Program-made: the position numbers and the translations under genes
Part shown: piece after piece, positions 33,600 to 45,891 of the stretch
Layout: the number at the start of each line of letters is the position of its first letter
Numbering within the stretch: the stretch's first letter is position 1
NCBI GenBank assembly: GCA_029204225.1
Contig: CM055107.1
Coordinates: 20,938,000-21,001,999, forward strand
Origin: Diphasiastrum complanatum
Taxonomy: Eukaryota; Streptophyta; Lycopodiopsida; Lycopodiales; Lycopodiaceae
Direction of reading: 5' to 3'
DNA: 64,000 nt
The notes under the pieces: generated by a model
What the model was told of the DNA's origin: nothing
What the model saw: only the letters and a program-made list of their open reading frames with translations
Databases searched by the model: none

Positions 33600-34002
33600 A
33601 CATGAGCACCATGGAAACCAACAGTTAAACCAATTGCTCAATCGAGAATTTCCTTGAGAATTTCTACATTACCATGATAGTTACCAGATCGATCATCGAC
33701 GATAGACATTATATGAAATGAGTTATTGCATGATGTAATGGAAACTGATATTCCGTCATCTGCTACTTTCCTAGACAAGAGCACCCTCCCCATGAAATTG
33801 ACATTTTCACTGCACTCCTGTAACCTCAAATCTAAATGTCTATCCATTTTCTGATGAGATTTCCACTAATTGCATATCACGAACCAACTTCGAGAAATTG
33901 AAAATCTAAACAGAGATTCATTTATGAATCTCATGATCCGAAGGATACTAATGGGAACAGCACCTTCTTCTTCTCTACATTTCAAGCCATATCTTACAAT
34001 AT
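33600..34002. other. Unassigned segment after the gypsy gag
   Basis: No recognised domain; ends where a repeat shared with 61.3 kb begins. Confidence 0.3.
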
Positions 34003-34039
34003 TTGCTATCAATGATGGTAGATTTTAGTGTCACCAACC

Positions 34040-34230
34040 CTGTCTTGTTTGACCAAGATGGAGATGGAGGCTCATTCATGGAGTTTTATCGTGGAGACAT
34101 ATCAATAAAGGACAAAGTTGGAGGAGACAAGCAAGCAAATGGTCATCACTCACATTTATTGTTTGGTTGCTATAATTTTCTAGAGAATTCAAAGTTTGAA
34201 ACATGGAGGAATCATTTCATTTAGTCCTGA
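34040..34230 (+). repeat. Dispersed repeat shared with 61310-61475
   Basis: Both copies contain TCATTCAYGGAGTTTYATSG, GGAGACATATCAA, GGAGGAGACAWGCAAGCA and ACATGGAGGAATCATTKCAT-like segments in the same order and orientation. The 61.3-kb copy follows a copia element, so this is probably the 3' end of that family. Confidence 0.7.
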
Positions 34231-34234
34231 TGAC

Positions 34235-35095
34235 TCAGTCGACATCGACTATTCGGCCACCACTCAACTATTCGACCATTATCTGATTGTTTGGCCATCA
34301 TTTAACATTCGACTATTCGACCAACATTCAACACCGACTATTTGGTCACCTCCGACTTATCATGTGTCACTATCAACTCTAATAGTCGACTCAAATAATC
34401 GATGGCTCATCAGTACATTCATCATGACTGGACAGAATCAAATGTCGTCCAAAGGCGACTGCCAACAGTAGTGTCTTAATCCTATTTGTAAAGTATAGAT
34501 TAAACATTTTTTAATTAGTTATCCAAGTATATATATCCAGCAGCTTATCAGTTGCTTCGGTTGAGGTCTATAGACAAAAGGAACCTTGGATAAGTTCCAC
34601 AAACATTGAGTCAACTCAATCTTCTATCAAGTCGATCAATTGAGCATCCAGAGTGCAATTGTTTTGTTCTTTCTCTTTGTTATTATAGAGTATTGATTCA
34701 GAAAAACGTAGCTCTGTCTGCATTCAGATTGTATTTTCTTCACGACTAAATAATCATTGTTTCAGTAATGTAGGTCATGTATGTCATCTTGAATGTTCAT
34801 TTCATTCATGTTCTGATCATTCTTTGCTAGCAGATAAACTTGTTCGTAGATTAAACTGTTTTGTATGACTGATAGCATACGTTGATTTGTCACTCTAGTC
34901 TCCACACCTAATACGCTTCCACAAAGCTAAATTTAAAGCCAAGATAATTAGTGTGTGGCTATAGAATCGATCGTGTCAATCCAATGACTTCGAAGTTGTG
35001 ATAAAGTCGGGCAGACTTTGATCTATCAAAGTTGGACTGAATCTAATATACGTAGTTGCATGCACCGAGGATTCTGTGCACGTCCCGCACCGTGG
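34235..35095 (+). repeat. LTR with CGACTATTCGACC short repeats
   Basis: Starts with several CGACTATTCGRCC-type direct repeats (34240-34350). It shares GGACARAATCAAA, GGCGACTGYCAACAG, a GTATATATCCAGCARCTTATC TATA region and a TCAGTTGC stretch with 37550-37745. The 3' end is taken at CACCGAGGATTCTGTGC and nearby sequence, as in the LTR at 45.7 kb. Confidence 0.65.
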
Positions 35096-37450
35096 TATTG
35101 CAATATACCGAATCTCAACATGTAGTTTTTTATGTCTTGTACAAAAATATATAGATTGTAATTACGTGACAAAATAATTAATGAATAATGAATGAAAATA
35201 TGCAATATCCTAACAATTTACATGTGTGAACTTCCAAAAAGCCATTGTATGTCAAAAACCAAGAAAAGAAATTAATGAAAGAAACAGAGTGGTCTTGTAG
35301 CATAACAAAGTGTCCATTAAATAATTAAGTTACTGTTTTATTTTATTTTTTGACAAAGTTATTATAATTTTTGCAAATTTATGTATAAAAATATTGTTGG
35401 ATTTTTTGTATCTATCGAAATAAGAAATATTCTCTAATACTACAATGATAATATTTTTCAATAGTCTACACATGCAATTTTAATGTCTGTTTTTTTTTTC
35501 AAGTTATTACTTGAAAGAAAAATATGTTTCAAAGAGTTATTAAAATAAAACATAGAATTTAAACTCAAAAGAATTTTTTGATTTTGCAGCAAAAAAATTT
35601 TTCAAAAGTACAGACTATGAATTTTATATAAATATATAATAATTGTCAAAATCAAAACTAAATGAATACGTTTCTATATTTTGTAAGAGTTAAACTAATA
35701 TAACTTGTAAATTGAGATGGATAATATTAGAATTGAATATTTTATTACTTCTATATAATAAGATGTTATAGAAAAAATTAATTCTGAATGTGCTAGATGT
35801 TCTATATGTCACCAGAGTAAACTAAGATCTCATTAAATAACAAGAAAGAAGATTAATATAAATACAATTCAAACTTAAGTATCACATATTTTAAATATTG
35901 TAGGTGAGATGTTAGAAATTGGTGTCGTACATATTTTCTTTTGTTGTTACAGAGTGGGTGAAATCTGTACATTGTCATGATAGTTAGATTTGACATGTAT
36001 GATTTGTTGAATGACACTCATGACAAATATGCAAAGTTTGTTATGTTTGATTATCTAAGTTTGTCAAACATTTTTCTCCCAAGTATGAGTAGAAGAGGAA
36101 GTTCTCCATTTGAAACTATACCAATTAAAGTAAATATCTTCTTCTTATGAATTCTTTTATTTTTTATAGTAGTTGAGCATTTTTATATAAAATCAATTAG
36201 TACTTGAAATGATAAATAGATTTCAAAATAATAACTATGAGAATTAAGCTTCACCCAGTATAATACACTTCTATAATTCAAGTTTGAACTTCAATGTCTT
36301 GAGAAAGTTTAAAATCTTAACGACTTAGTATAATGTTATTGTCACTAATGTGTTCCATCAAATATAAAAGCTAAGTGGAAGTGGGTATTTTAATATAGAA
36401 AAAAAAAATTCAAAAAAATGTACAAGTTGTCACATGTTTAGTATGATTAATATTTATTTGAAAATTCTTAGTAAATTCATAATTGAAGTAATGCAACATC
36501 ATAAAAATTTCATATAATGTGTGAACATTTAAGAAACCACTTATTTTACACAAATGACACTTTATATGTATTCAATAATTGTCACTAATGTATTTCATAA
36601 AATATAAACATTTTTAGAAACCACTTATTTTACACAAATGACGCTTTATATATATTCAATAATTGTCAATAATGTATTTTATAAAATATAAAAACAAAGC
36701 GACAGGTAAAATTTCTAAATTCATGTATAGAATAATGAAATATCATTTCGAAATCATAATGTATGAAAATTCAACAACCCACTTCTTCTACACAATAAAC
36801 GTTTTATGTGTGCTAAAGAACAAGAAAAAGAAAAAGTATTGATGAAAGATATAAAAATTGAAATAGTATTATAGCTGAAGAATGCCACTTATACAATAAT
36901 ATTTAAAGATTTGATTTTGTTGTTGAGTTTTTTAATTTATATTGAAAAAAAGCTATTTAAAAAAAGACTTTTGTTTTGTGCAAAGCTGAATCAAAATATA
37001 TTTGGATCTTTTGTATTTAAAGCTATGATGGTAGTAAATGTTTTTAAACTATATTGGATATATTTTGTTACTGAGTTATTTAATACTTTAAAAATATATA
37101 TAGCATTCTAAAGGATTTTCAGAATAAATGATACAACTCAGCTTCAAAAGAGCTCACTTTTTTGAAAATATGACAGCTTTGGCTAATCATTATAATTTAA
37201 AAAATTAATCACTTAAAAAATAATCCCATTCAATAAGATTGTGAGTATAGTAGGCTCTTTTAGTTTGACATGATAGCATTTATCAAAAGCTTAGGTACTC
37301 ATAAAATAGATGTTGGATGGTCTCTTCTTCTATGTTTCATCTAGTATAGAAGGTTTGTGCCTTGACTTTTTAGTTGATTTTGATCGATAGTTTTGTTAGA
37401 TACATAAACCTTTCAACAAATACTCTATACTTAACTATTATTTTTCTCTT
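35096..37450. other. Very AT-rich non-coding block between related LTRs
   Basis: About 2.3 kb with no coding similarity. It is more AT-rich than its neighbours and sharply bounded by LTR sequence on both sides. It contains an 84-bp tandem repeat and could be the interior of a non-autonomous element. Confidence 0.5.
36533..36698 (+). repeat. 84-bp tandem duplication
   Basis: GAAACCACTTATTTTACACA starts copies at 36533 and 36617, which are nearly identical. Diverged relatives occur near 36320 and 36770. Confidence 0.85.
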
Positions 37451-37499
37451 TTGTTTCATTGATTTTCTTCTTTGATCTGGACCATCTGGACATATCCTC

Positions 37500-37745
37500 T
37501 TATTCGGTCTTCCTCAAACAATCGGCCGCAATTTGACTATTGGTGTATCAGCAAGGACACACGTCACAACCGGACAAAATCAAATTTTGTCCGATGGCGA
37601 CTGTCAACAGCACATAGTGCCTTAAACTAATTGTAAACTATATATTAATCATTCTTTTGATTAGTTAGCCATGTGTATATATCCAGCAACTTATCAGTTG
37701 CTCGGTTAGCTGAATCATCTAATTCATCGTGATCAATCGGTCGTT
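37500..37745 (+). repeat. Truncated LTR related to 34235-35095
   Basis: Shares the GGCGACTGTCAACAG, GTATATATCCAGCAACTTATC and TCAGTTGCTCGGTT region with the LTR at 34.4 kb. It is cut off at 37745, where a copia RNase H begins. Confidence 0.7.
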
Positions 37746-37762
37746 CAAAGCTTGGAGGAAAT

Positions 37763-38146
37763 TTGGTTTCTTGGTTGTCAAAGAAGCAGGCAACTATTTC
37801 TTTATCATCCTGTGAAGCTGAATACAAATCTCTTACCACCACAACAAAAGAGGTTTTATGGATCAAAAGGCTACTTTTGGAGCTTAAGTGTTATGCACAT
37901 GAAGATTTACCAATTATCAAGAATGATAACATTTTTGCTCAGGCTCTTGCAAACAATCCAGTCTTTCATGCAAGGAGCAAGCATATTGAAGTGGCTCATC
38001 ATTTTGTAAGAGAAAAAGTCATTGGAAGAGAGATCTCATTGGAGCATGTTTCATCTTCAGATTGTGTTCTTCTCACCAAGCCTCTACTCAAGAATGTCTT
38101 TATGAAGATGAGGTCTAACCTTGGCCTAATTTCAAATCTATGTTGA
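37763..38146 (+). pseudogene. Copia RNase H C-terminal fragment
   Basis: Open stretch with SWLSKKQATISLSSCEAEYK, FHARSKHIEVAHHFVRE and ISLEHVSSSDCV. It is followed by the polypurine tract TTAAGGAGGAG and an LTR starting TGTGAAG at 38172, so it is the genuine 3' end of an element whose 5' part has been replaced by LTR sequence. Confidence 0.9.
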
Positions 38147-38171
38147 TAGGAACATAAATTTTAAGGAGGAG

Positions 38172-38890
38172 TGTGAAGATTATTTAAATATTATCGTCCT
38201 ATCTTGAGTTTGGGGTCATGTTTATGATAATTTCCACTAGATTTCATGTTGTACATATAAGGAGTGTGAGTTGAGCACATATCCTTCTAGTGTAGCTCGG
38301 ATTTGAGTTAGATAGGTTCAATCATGATGACATGTAAATGTTTAGATAGCATGCAAAGTCTTATTGTATGCATGCAAGCCACATGCAATCAGTGCATGCA
38401 ACATGCAAAGTAGTTTTTGTGATCTACACATGTCTAGGCAATTTTATGAGTACATGCAGTACATGCACCATACATGCATGCAGTTACACATGTGGATCTC
38501 TGGTAGGTGAATTAGTTCAGTTAAGTGGACTTTCCATGCAACTCCATTGTAGGAATTCGAGTCTCTCTCATGTAGGGAAAGTTGGGCATGTTTTGCCATA
38601 TTGTGAATATTGAGATTTTGGTGTTTTGGACTCATTCTCTCTCTACCCAAGTTTCTATGCATGATTTTCTCTCTCTACCCAAGAGCAGCCTCTTTTTCCC
38701 ATACTGAACACTTAGAATTATTTCTGACATTCATTTCTCATAGTGAAGAGTTAGATTTTTTTCATCAGATGTATGCCATTGTGCTCTTGCCTTAGATTTT
38801 TCAAGCATACTGTTCTTTGATCAATCTTGTGCAATCACAACACCTCAGTAAGATCCTGTAGGGTGTGTGGTGAAGTTCACACGTGCTAAA
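38172..38890 (+). repeat. LTR starting TGTGAAG, copia type
   Basis: Follows a polypurine tract. Its first ~225 bp reappear inverted at 62903-63125. Near its end are CACACGTGC and CTTCACACATGG. The join to a reverse transcriptase at 38898 is not a normal LTR junction. Confidence 0.75.
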
Positions 38891-38897
38891 AACTTCA

Positions 38898-39847
38898 CAC
38901 ATGGAGCAGCCCGAGAGCCCCATTTTATCAACAAAGCCAAATCATGTGTGTCTACTACAAAAGAGCTTGTATGGCCTTAAGCAGGCACCAAGGAATTGGT
39001 ATGCTAAGCTTAACACTTTTTTACTCTCTCAAGGCTTTGTTATGAGTGAGTATGATCAGTCACTTTATTATAGGTTTGCTGGAAATGATGTTACCATCTA
39101 TGTGGATGATATCATCTTGAGTAGTGGAGACAATCAAGAATGCTCTTAAGGAGTTTGAGGTGCATAATCTTGGTAATTTGCATTACATTTTGGGAATAGA
39201 AGTCATTAGATCTTCTCAATCTAATTTCATTTGTCAAGAGAAGTATGCTAATTCTATTCTAGAAAGATTTCATATGGTAGATGCAAAAGCTATTGATACA
39301 CCTATGGAGTCTCATGTAAAGCTAATTATAAGAGGTAATGAAAAGATCCTTTGTGGACATTACTCTCTATAGGAAGCTAGTTGGTTCACTCATCTATCTA
39401 ACCATTACTAGACCAAATATAAGCTATTGTGTTGGAAAATTGAGTCAATTCATGCAAGATCCTAATGAAGAGCAATGGAAGAAGCTAGGAAGGCGAGTTT
39501 TAAGGTACATCATTGGAGCTCGAGATTTTGGCATATTGTATGAGGGATCTTCATCTAATCTTTTTGGATTCTCAGATTCGAACAATGTTGGATATGTAAT
39601 GGATAGGAAATCCATTAGTTCTCATTGTATTTTCATAGGTGATGGAGCTATATCATGGATGTCGAAGAAACAAGCCGCTATCTCATTGTCATCTAGTGAG
39701 GCCAAGTACAAAGCTCTTACACATTGCAAGGAGATGGGATTGGCAACCAATCCTATCTTTCATGCTAGGAGCAAGCATATTGAGGTGCGATATCATTTTG
39801 TGAGGGAGAAAGTCATTGCAAAGAAGGTGAATTTCAAAGTTCATTAG
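38898..39847 (+). pseudogene. Copia reverse transcriptase/RNase H fragment
   Basis: Starts inside reverse transcriptase (YMEQP-like, then KSLYGLKQAPRNWY, IYVDDIILS), shifts frame near 39140 and 39345, then RNase H (TRPNISYCVGKLSQFMQ, SWMSKKQAAISLSSSEAKYK, HARSKHIEVRYHFVRE). The 5' half is missing. Confidence 0.9.
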
Positions 39848-39849
39848 TC

Positions 39850-40395
39850 TAAATGTCATTTGAATAAACACTTTTTGAAAGTGTGGGAAAGTTAGAAGGC
39901 GATTTTGAGTAGATTCAAATTTGAATGTTGGGTACTTTGAATCTAGACCCAAAAATAGTAGGGTTAGCATTTTGGAGGGAAAGCCAAGTGGCCAAATAGG
40001 GTTTGGACCTATTATAAAAGGAAAAAGACTCATGGAGATACACATCTTCTCTCTTCTCTATCTCATTTCATGCTTATACATGGTTCTCTTGGGTTCTACC
40101 ATCCATTGGTGCACTATACTTGTGATTGCATGCAATTTTATGTGTAGAATGATCTATAATGCCATTTTTGGATCCACACGTGTGAAATACAATAGCTTGC
40201 TGGTTTTGTACGCACAACAATAGTACTTTATCATTTCATTCAAGTTTGATCAAATTCTATTAGTGTTTGCATCTCATTTTTTGTATAGATGCTGATTTTT
40301 CTACATTGGTGAGATTGGTAGTGTATTTCTCTTTCTAACCAAAGATCTTTCAAGTGGATTGGATCATGATGATCTGAAACCTTTCACATATAATA
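39850..40395 (+). repeat. LTR copy A of a copia family
   Basis: Parallel over ~540 bp with 42205-42734: AATAAACACTTTTTGAAAG, TATTATAAAAGGA, CATGCTTATACATG, TCCATTGGTGCACTATA, and GGATCCACACGTGTGAAA at 40171. TATA-like box at about 40012. Confidence 0.8.
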
Positions 40396-40422
40396 GTTTC
40401 CAAAGCTACATTTGAGGAGGAA

Positions 40423-41050
40423 TGTGAAAAAATTCCAAAATTGGCAAATCTAGCTTAATGAAACCATGTATATGTATATTGGTGGGTCCCACACATGTGA
40501 GGCTATGGTGCCACATGTGAATCTATTCTATAATAGGCTAGATCATTCTCATAGGATTGTTCAAGTTTTTTTGGTGATGATTCCTACGTTATAGGACCAA
40601 ATTCCTAAATTCATGGAGTAGGTTGATCAATCTAGCCACCAACATGGCAAAACTTAAGGGTAATGGAAAATCAGGAAAAAAATGCTCAATCATCTTCCTT
40701 ATTACATGCTGGATTTTCACGTAACTCGAGGTGGAGCAGAGCTTTTCTATGTATTATCACCTCTCCATGATAATGCCTTAAAAACAATTTGAGATCTTAG
40801 TGGCTATCTCGACTTCTACCACTATGTACTTTGTCTCTTTTTAGATATAAATGAAATCTAAATGTTCTAAACTTTATTTGATGTCTACAGGCCATACTGA
40901 AGGTCATACCACATGTGTGGGGGTTGGATCTTCATAATGATCAATGATTTATGATTGCTCTTGCTTGATGTGTGTAGAATTGCTAATCTAGATCTTGATT
41001 TTTGATGTCTAGTTTGCATTCAATAGTTAATCGATCAATTAATCCCTCTT
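40423..41050 (+). repeat. LTR starting TGTGAAAAAATTCC
   Basis: Preceded by a TTTGAGGAGGAA polypurine tract. Holds CCCACACATGTGAGG near its start and CCACATGTGTGG near 40911. The 3' end is estimated. Confidence 0.6.
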
Positions 41051-41173
41051 GTGAGTCATTATTAGGCTGATTTAAGGTCCAAAGTGTTGTACTTTGACAC
41101 CTCTTTGATATTGTCCTAGATAATTGAGTATCGAAATGAATGTTAGTAATGATTTTCTAAAGGAGATAGCCTC

Positions 41174-42000
41174 TTGTACTTTGGCCAAATAAGCATGGGA
41201 TTCATTAAGGAGATTTATGAATCCAATAACATCTCTAGAGTACTCATGCCTAGAAATCAAATCTTGCAAAGTATGAGAAATAATGGTGAGAGTGCACAAG
41301 AGTATGTGCTTAGTATCAAATCTCTTAATAAAGAACTTGCTTCAATAGGAGATAAGATTCTTGATAAAGAACTTGTACAAGTGATCCTCAATGATCTAAT
41401 ATATGAGTTCTCCAATTTGGTTAGCCATACCAGATGTCTTACCTTCTATTGACAAGCTACATAGTGTGCTTGTGGTTGAGGAATGTAGGGTCCAACATGC
41501 AAAGAGTAGGATGAGATCCTTGTCCTTGCATGATGGAGATGAGAAAGCCAACTTCTCATTTAAAGGCAAAACAAATTCCAAGGGAGTTAAGAAGAATCAA
41601 AGCAAGGAGGCCAAGGAGGAGGATCAATCATCAAGTTTGAAGGGAAAGTAAACAAAGACAATACCAAGCTAAAATGATTTGTTTGTAGAAATCATGGGGC
41701 ATTTTTCATCCGAGTGCTAAAGAAGAAGAATGTGAAAGGGTAGAACAAACAAGAAAATCTTGCACATGAAGAGGAGGAGGATAAAGGAGACTCATTCTTG
41801 ATGGTATCTACATCCTCACCAGCAATCAAGAGAAAGAGAATCATGGTGGATTGATAGTGGGGCTACCTCCCACATGACATACAAAAAGGACTATTTCTCT
41901 ACTCTCCTCTCTTTCAATGGTGCACTGTAGGTGATCAAGAGTATAGAATAAATGGTGTGGAACCATTCCATTGTGTCTAGGATCTTCTAAAAGAATTGCT
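41174..42000 (+). pseudogene. Copia gag-protease fragment
   Basis: Gag segment (ESAQEYVLSIKSLNKELASIG, LVQVILNDLIYEFSNLV), degenerate zinc knuckle near 41690 (GHFSSEC) and protease WWIDSGATSHMT near 41845. Frameshifted. Similar in layout to the intact element's gag. Confidence 0.85.
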
Positions 42001-42022
42001 CTAGACCTCAAGACTTGAGAGC

Positions 42023-42195
42023 TGTTGGATTTCTCACCTCTACTCTCCTAAATCCCATGTTAATCTAGTTTCATTCATATCGCTACAGTTTGACAGGCAT
42101 TGTTGCACAATCTGCGGAAATACTCTATTACTGAAGACAAGCAAGAGAATGGCACCTGACTTGTCAGAGTTGGCCGACTAGGTTAGAGTTTGACT
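42023..42195 (+). repeat. LTR start fragment TGTTGGATTTCTC
   Basis: TCTACTCTCCTAAATYYCATG and TCTATTACTGAAGACARGCAAGAGAATGG-type segments match the LTR starts at 51437 and 51880. It is joined directly to a protease relic without a polypurine tract, indicating rearrangement. Confidence 0.7.
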
Positions 42196-42204
42196 TTTTA
42201 AAGT

Positions 42205-42734
42205 TATATTAGTCTAAAAGCATTTGAATAAACACTTTTTGAAAGAGTGGGAAAGTGTAGCTTTAGAAGATTCAAATTTGATTAGTAGAGACATTGAATC
42301 TAGTCAAAAACAATAGTAGGGTTTTTTTTTATTATGGAGGAAAACCAAGTTTCAAATTAGGTTTGCACCTGTTATAAAAGGATGTAGCTCATGGGAAGAG
42401 ACACGTTCTCTCTCTCTTATCTCACTTCATGCTTATACATGAGTTCTCTTGGGTTCATCTATCCATTGGTGCACTATATTTGTGATATCTTGCAATCTTA
42501 TGTGTAGAATGCTTATTATATGCTATTTTCGGATCCACACATGTGAAACACAGTAGCTTACATGTACAAAAACTTCTTCATATCTTATGTTTTATGTTTG
42601 ATCAGGTTCTTATTGATTTTGCATCTCTTTCATTGAGTAGATGTTGATTTTTCTACATTGGCAGGTTTGGTAGAGGTAATCTATTTCTTACCAAAGATCA
42701 GGTTATGGAATTGGATCTTAATTGATCTAAAGTT
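42205..42734 (+). repeat. LTR copy B, 5' LTR of the copia element at 43.3 kb
   Basis: Parallel to copy A (39850-40395). Has TTATAAAAGG near 42372 and CACACATGTG at 42536-42545. It is followed by the primer-binding site at about 42737. Confidence 0.8.
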
Positions 42735-42736
42735 CT

Positions 42737-42748
42737 ACACATGGTATC
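42737..42748 (+). other. Primer-binding site (tRNA-Met type)
   Basis: TGGTATCAGAGC, an exact plant copia primer site, following LTR copy B. Confidence 0.85.
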
Positions 42749-43327
42749 AGAGCTTGTGTTGTAGATTTTGAAAGGATCAGGCACATCTATCAAGGATTTG
42801 GAAGAGATGTCAATGCTAGAGCATGCTAGATTGGCTTCTACCCAAAAATCGAGTTTCTTGCACATGTAGATTGGATCTTTTGTAGATCAAAACTCATTTT
42901 AGATTATTGAACTTGAGAAATTTTGATTTCACACCATACTTATTTTGAATGCAATAGGAAGGTCTCACTTGAGGCTACAAGATTGTATATCAAGTTTGTA
43001 GCAATTGCATGTAGAATTTGATATATTCAATTCTTTGTGATTTTGTCAGAACCCTAATTTTGATTGGATCTCTATTTTGTGAGGTTACTGAAGTTCGTTA
43101 GAGTGTGTTTCAATCTTAGGAAGTGGCAAGAGTCATTAGATTGAGGATAGATCATAAGTTGATCAAGGTTTCTACATTCTATGTGTTGATTTGCTAGATA
43201 TAATTGCTAGAATAGAATTGAGAGGTTCCATATCTTTGTGATTTCTTTTGGGAAACATTTGTTGTATTTCAAAAGAGTGCTTTGTGCATTGGAATAGGTT
43301 GAAAGATAAGGATAAAGTCATTGCAAC

Positions 43328-44160
43328 ATGGCTACATCAAGTGGATACATGTTGGAAGGCAATGATAGGCTTGCCTCAAGCAACTATTCATTGTGGAAAT
43401 TAAGGATGGAATCACTTCTTGAGATGACTGATGTTTTGGATATTGTTGTAGGTTTGGAGGAGAGGCCAACACCACAACAAGAACAATTGAGGTATGACAA
43501 GAGGGCCAAAAGAGCTCTACACATGATAAAGATGAATGTTACCAATGAACTTCTCGAAGAAGTTGGTAATTCACCAAAGGATGCTTGGAAATCATTGAAG
43601 ATGCTTTATGAATCCAAGTCTACTTCAAGAGTGTTGATTCTAAGAAGGCAAATCTTTCAAATTTTGCAATAGAGTGAAGAGAGTCCAAATATTTTTGTTT
43701 TGAGAGTGAAGGCTTTGAATGATGAGATATCTTGCATTGATGAGAGCATTAAGGAAGGAGAGCTTGTTCAAGTTATTTTTAATGGTTTGTTGGATGCTCA
43801 TGCTAACATTGTACAAAGTCTTTCATTCAAAGAACTTTGTCAAGTTTGATTGATCTTCAAGAGATCTTGATCAATGAAGAATATAGGCTTCAAGCAAGGG
43901 TAGACCTTCATCAACATCTCAAGTTGGAGAGGAGGCTAAGGGCAGAAACAAAAGTAAGTAGTCTAAAGAGCAAGATCAAGGGGAGGCTTCTTCAAATGGC
44001 AAAAGGAAAGATAGGTCAAAACTAAAGTGCTTCTATTGTGGCATCAAAGGACACTTTGCAAGTGAGTGCTACAAGAAGATGACAGATCAAGTGACAAGCA
44101 AGGTAATCTTACTCATGATGTCTTAAAGATGGTTTGAATGTTCAAAACTCAAATGATGAT
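43328..44160 (+). pseudogene. Copia gag fragment
   Basis: Begins with ATG and encodes a gag N-terminus (LASSNYSLWKLRMESLLEM, IVVGLEERPTPQQEQ, DAWKSLKMLYESKS), then a stop at about 43671. The rest of gag follows in other frames, and a zinc knuckle (CFYCGIKGHFASECYK) is near 44030-44075. The same family as 59646-60470. It ends in a join to another copia family near 44190. Confidence 0.88.
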
Positions 44161-44189
44161 GCTTTTTGATGTCTTCATGTATGCTTCCT

Positions 44190-45307
44190 AATCCATAAAG
44201 CACTTTATGGCTTGAGCAATTGGCAAGAGTTTGGTTTCAAAGGATCAACACATTCCTCATCCAACATGGTTTTCAACCAAGCATTACTGTATTCCAATGT
44301 TTATTTTAAGTCAGTGCAACATTCTTTCATTATAATCACCTTGTACGTTGACGCACATTGCTCATTAGCAATAGTACCGATTAGGTGAAGGACACTAAAC
44401 AGATGTTGTCTTCCAAATTCAACATGACCAATCTGAGTGAAGCTCACTACTGTTTGGGTATTCAAATCCATAGAAACAAAGTGAGACGATTGATTTATAT
44501 TTCTATCTTCACAATACCTTTATTAGATATAATCTGATCAATTGTAAATCAGCTCACTCACCAATGGATCCAGGTCTGCGATTGTTGAAGGACCAATGTC
44601 CTCAGACCAAGCAAGAAGAGGAGCAGATGAGAGAGTATCCATATGAATCAATACTTGGATCCCTCATGTATGCAATGGCATGTACAAGACCTAATATCAC
44701 TTTTGTAGTCAGCTCACTAAGCCAATTCATGGCTAATCCTGGAATCACCCATTGGAAGGCTCTTATAAGAGTCATGAAATATATTCGAGCTACTAAGGAC
44801 TAGTGCATCAACAATGACAATCTCCGTCGGGTCCGTGGATATTCCAATGCAAGTTGGGGAGGAGACGTAGATATTCATAAATCCACATCTGGATTTACAT
44901 TCTTCCTCAACAGTGGTCCTATCTCTTGAAGCATTCATAAGCAAACCTCTATTGCTCTTTCCTCTACAGAAGTAGAGTACATTGTTGTTTCTCAAGCTAT
45001 TAAAGAAGCATTTTGGTTGAGAAATTTATTGTCAGATATTAGTCTGAATTAGTTTAACTATTATATTTTGTGATAATCAGAGTGCCATTGCCTTATCAAC
45101 CAACCCTAGATTTCACTCTAGGAGTAAGGACAGAAATTCGATATCACTATGTAAGGGTTAAGATTCTCGACAAAGAGGTGAGCTTAACGTATTGTCGAAT
45201 GCAAGACATGATTGCATATGTGTTCACCAAGACATTGGGCATTAATGCACACAACATATTTTGTGCATGGCTGAGTCTAAAGATCGAGACATTCACGGAT
45301 CCAAATT
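44190..45307 (+). pseudogene. Copia reverse transcriptase end and RNase H, second family
   Basis: Homologous to 50280-51410: ARVWFQRI, IQHGFQPS, then YESILGSLMYAMACTRPNITF, then RNase H. Broken by several stops. Ends at the polypurine tract AAGGGAGGG (45308-45316). Confidence 0.85.
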
Positions 45308-45316
45308 AAGGGAGGG

Positions 45317-45838
45317 TGTTGGCTTTACGATCTCCTCTAGACAGCACAATGGCTCCACGCCATCTTCTTTGTACAGTAAGCAGTCAATGAGACAAACATT
45401 GTAGATGCTTTCATGCATCGATTCTTTCTTTCGGACTGATTGTCAATAATAAACTCATAGCGTTTACAGAGTGGAGCTAGCTTATTGAGCACACGATTTC
45501 ATCCCTATTGTCTTGTGCTCATAGCATTATTTTGACTTGTATTTCTATTCATTAATTTGAATCAATCATTGTCTTTTATTGCGTTTAGAGTTCTTGTTAG
45601 AATTGAATATTTAAGCTACTTCATCTTCTTGTTTGACCTTCTTACTGATTTGTCTGATTGTCTGCTCTTTCACTTTCGCAATTAAACTCTATTTTACTTT
45701 GGTGAAAGCCTACTGTAGTAGTAGTGCACACACCGAGGAAATTAGTTGATCACTTTCACCGTGTGCAGTAGTAGGATCATCCCGATTTGATTGTTCGATC
45801 GGCCTGATCCATCAGACCTTACACCACATTTCCCCATA
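45317..45838 (+). repeat. 3' LTR of the second copia family
   Basis: TGTTGGCTTTACG directly after a polypurine tract. Shares ATCTCCTCTAGACAGCAC, TGTCTTGTGCTCATAGC, TTAGAGTTCTTGT and GCAGTAGTAGGATCATCC with the next LTR. Confidence 0.85.
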
Positions 45839-45891
45839 ATAGTCAAAGCCTCTTCACGCTCACTTCATGTACTAATCAAACGACTTGACAA

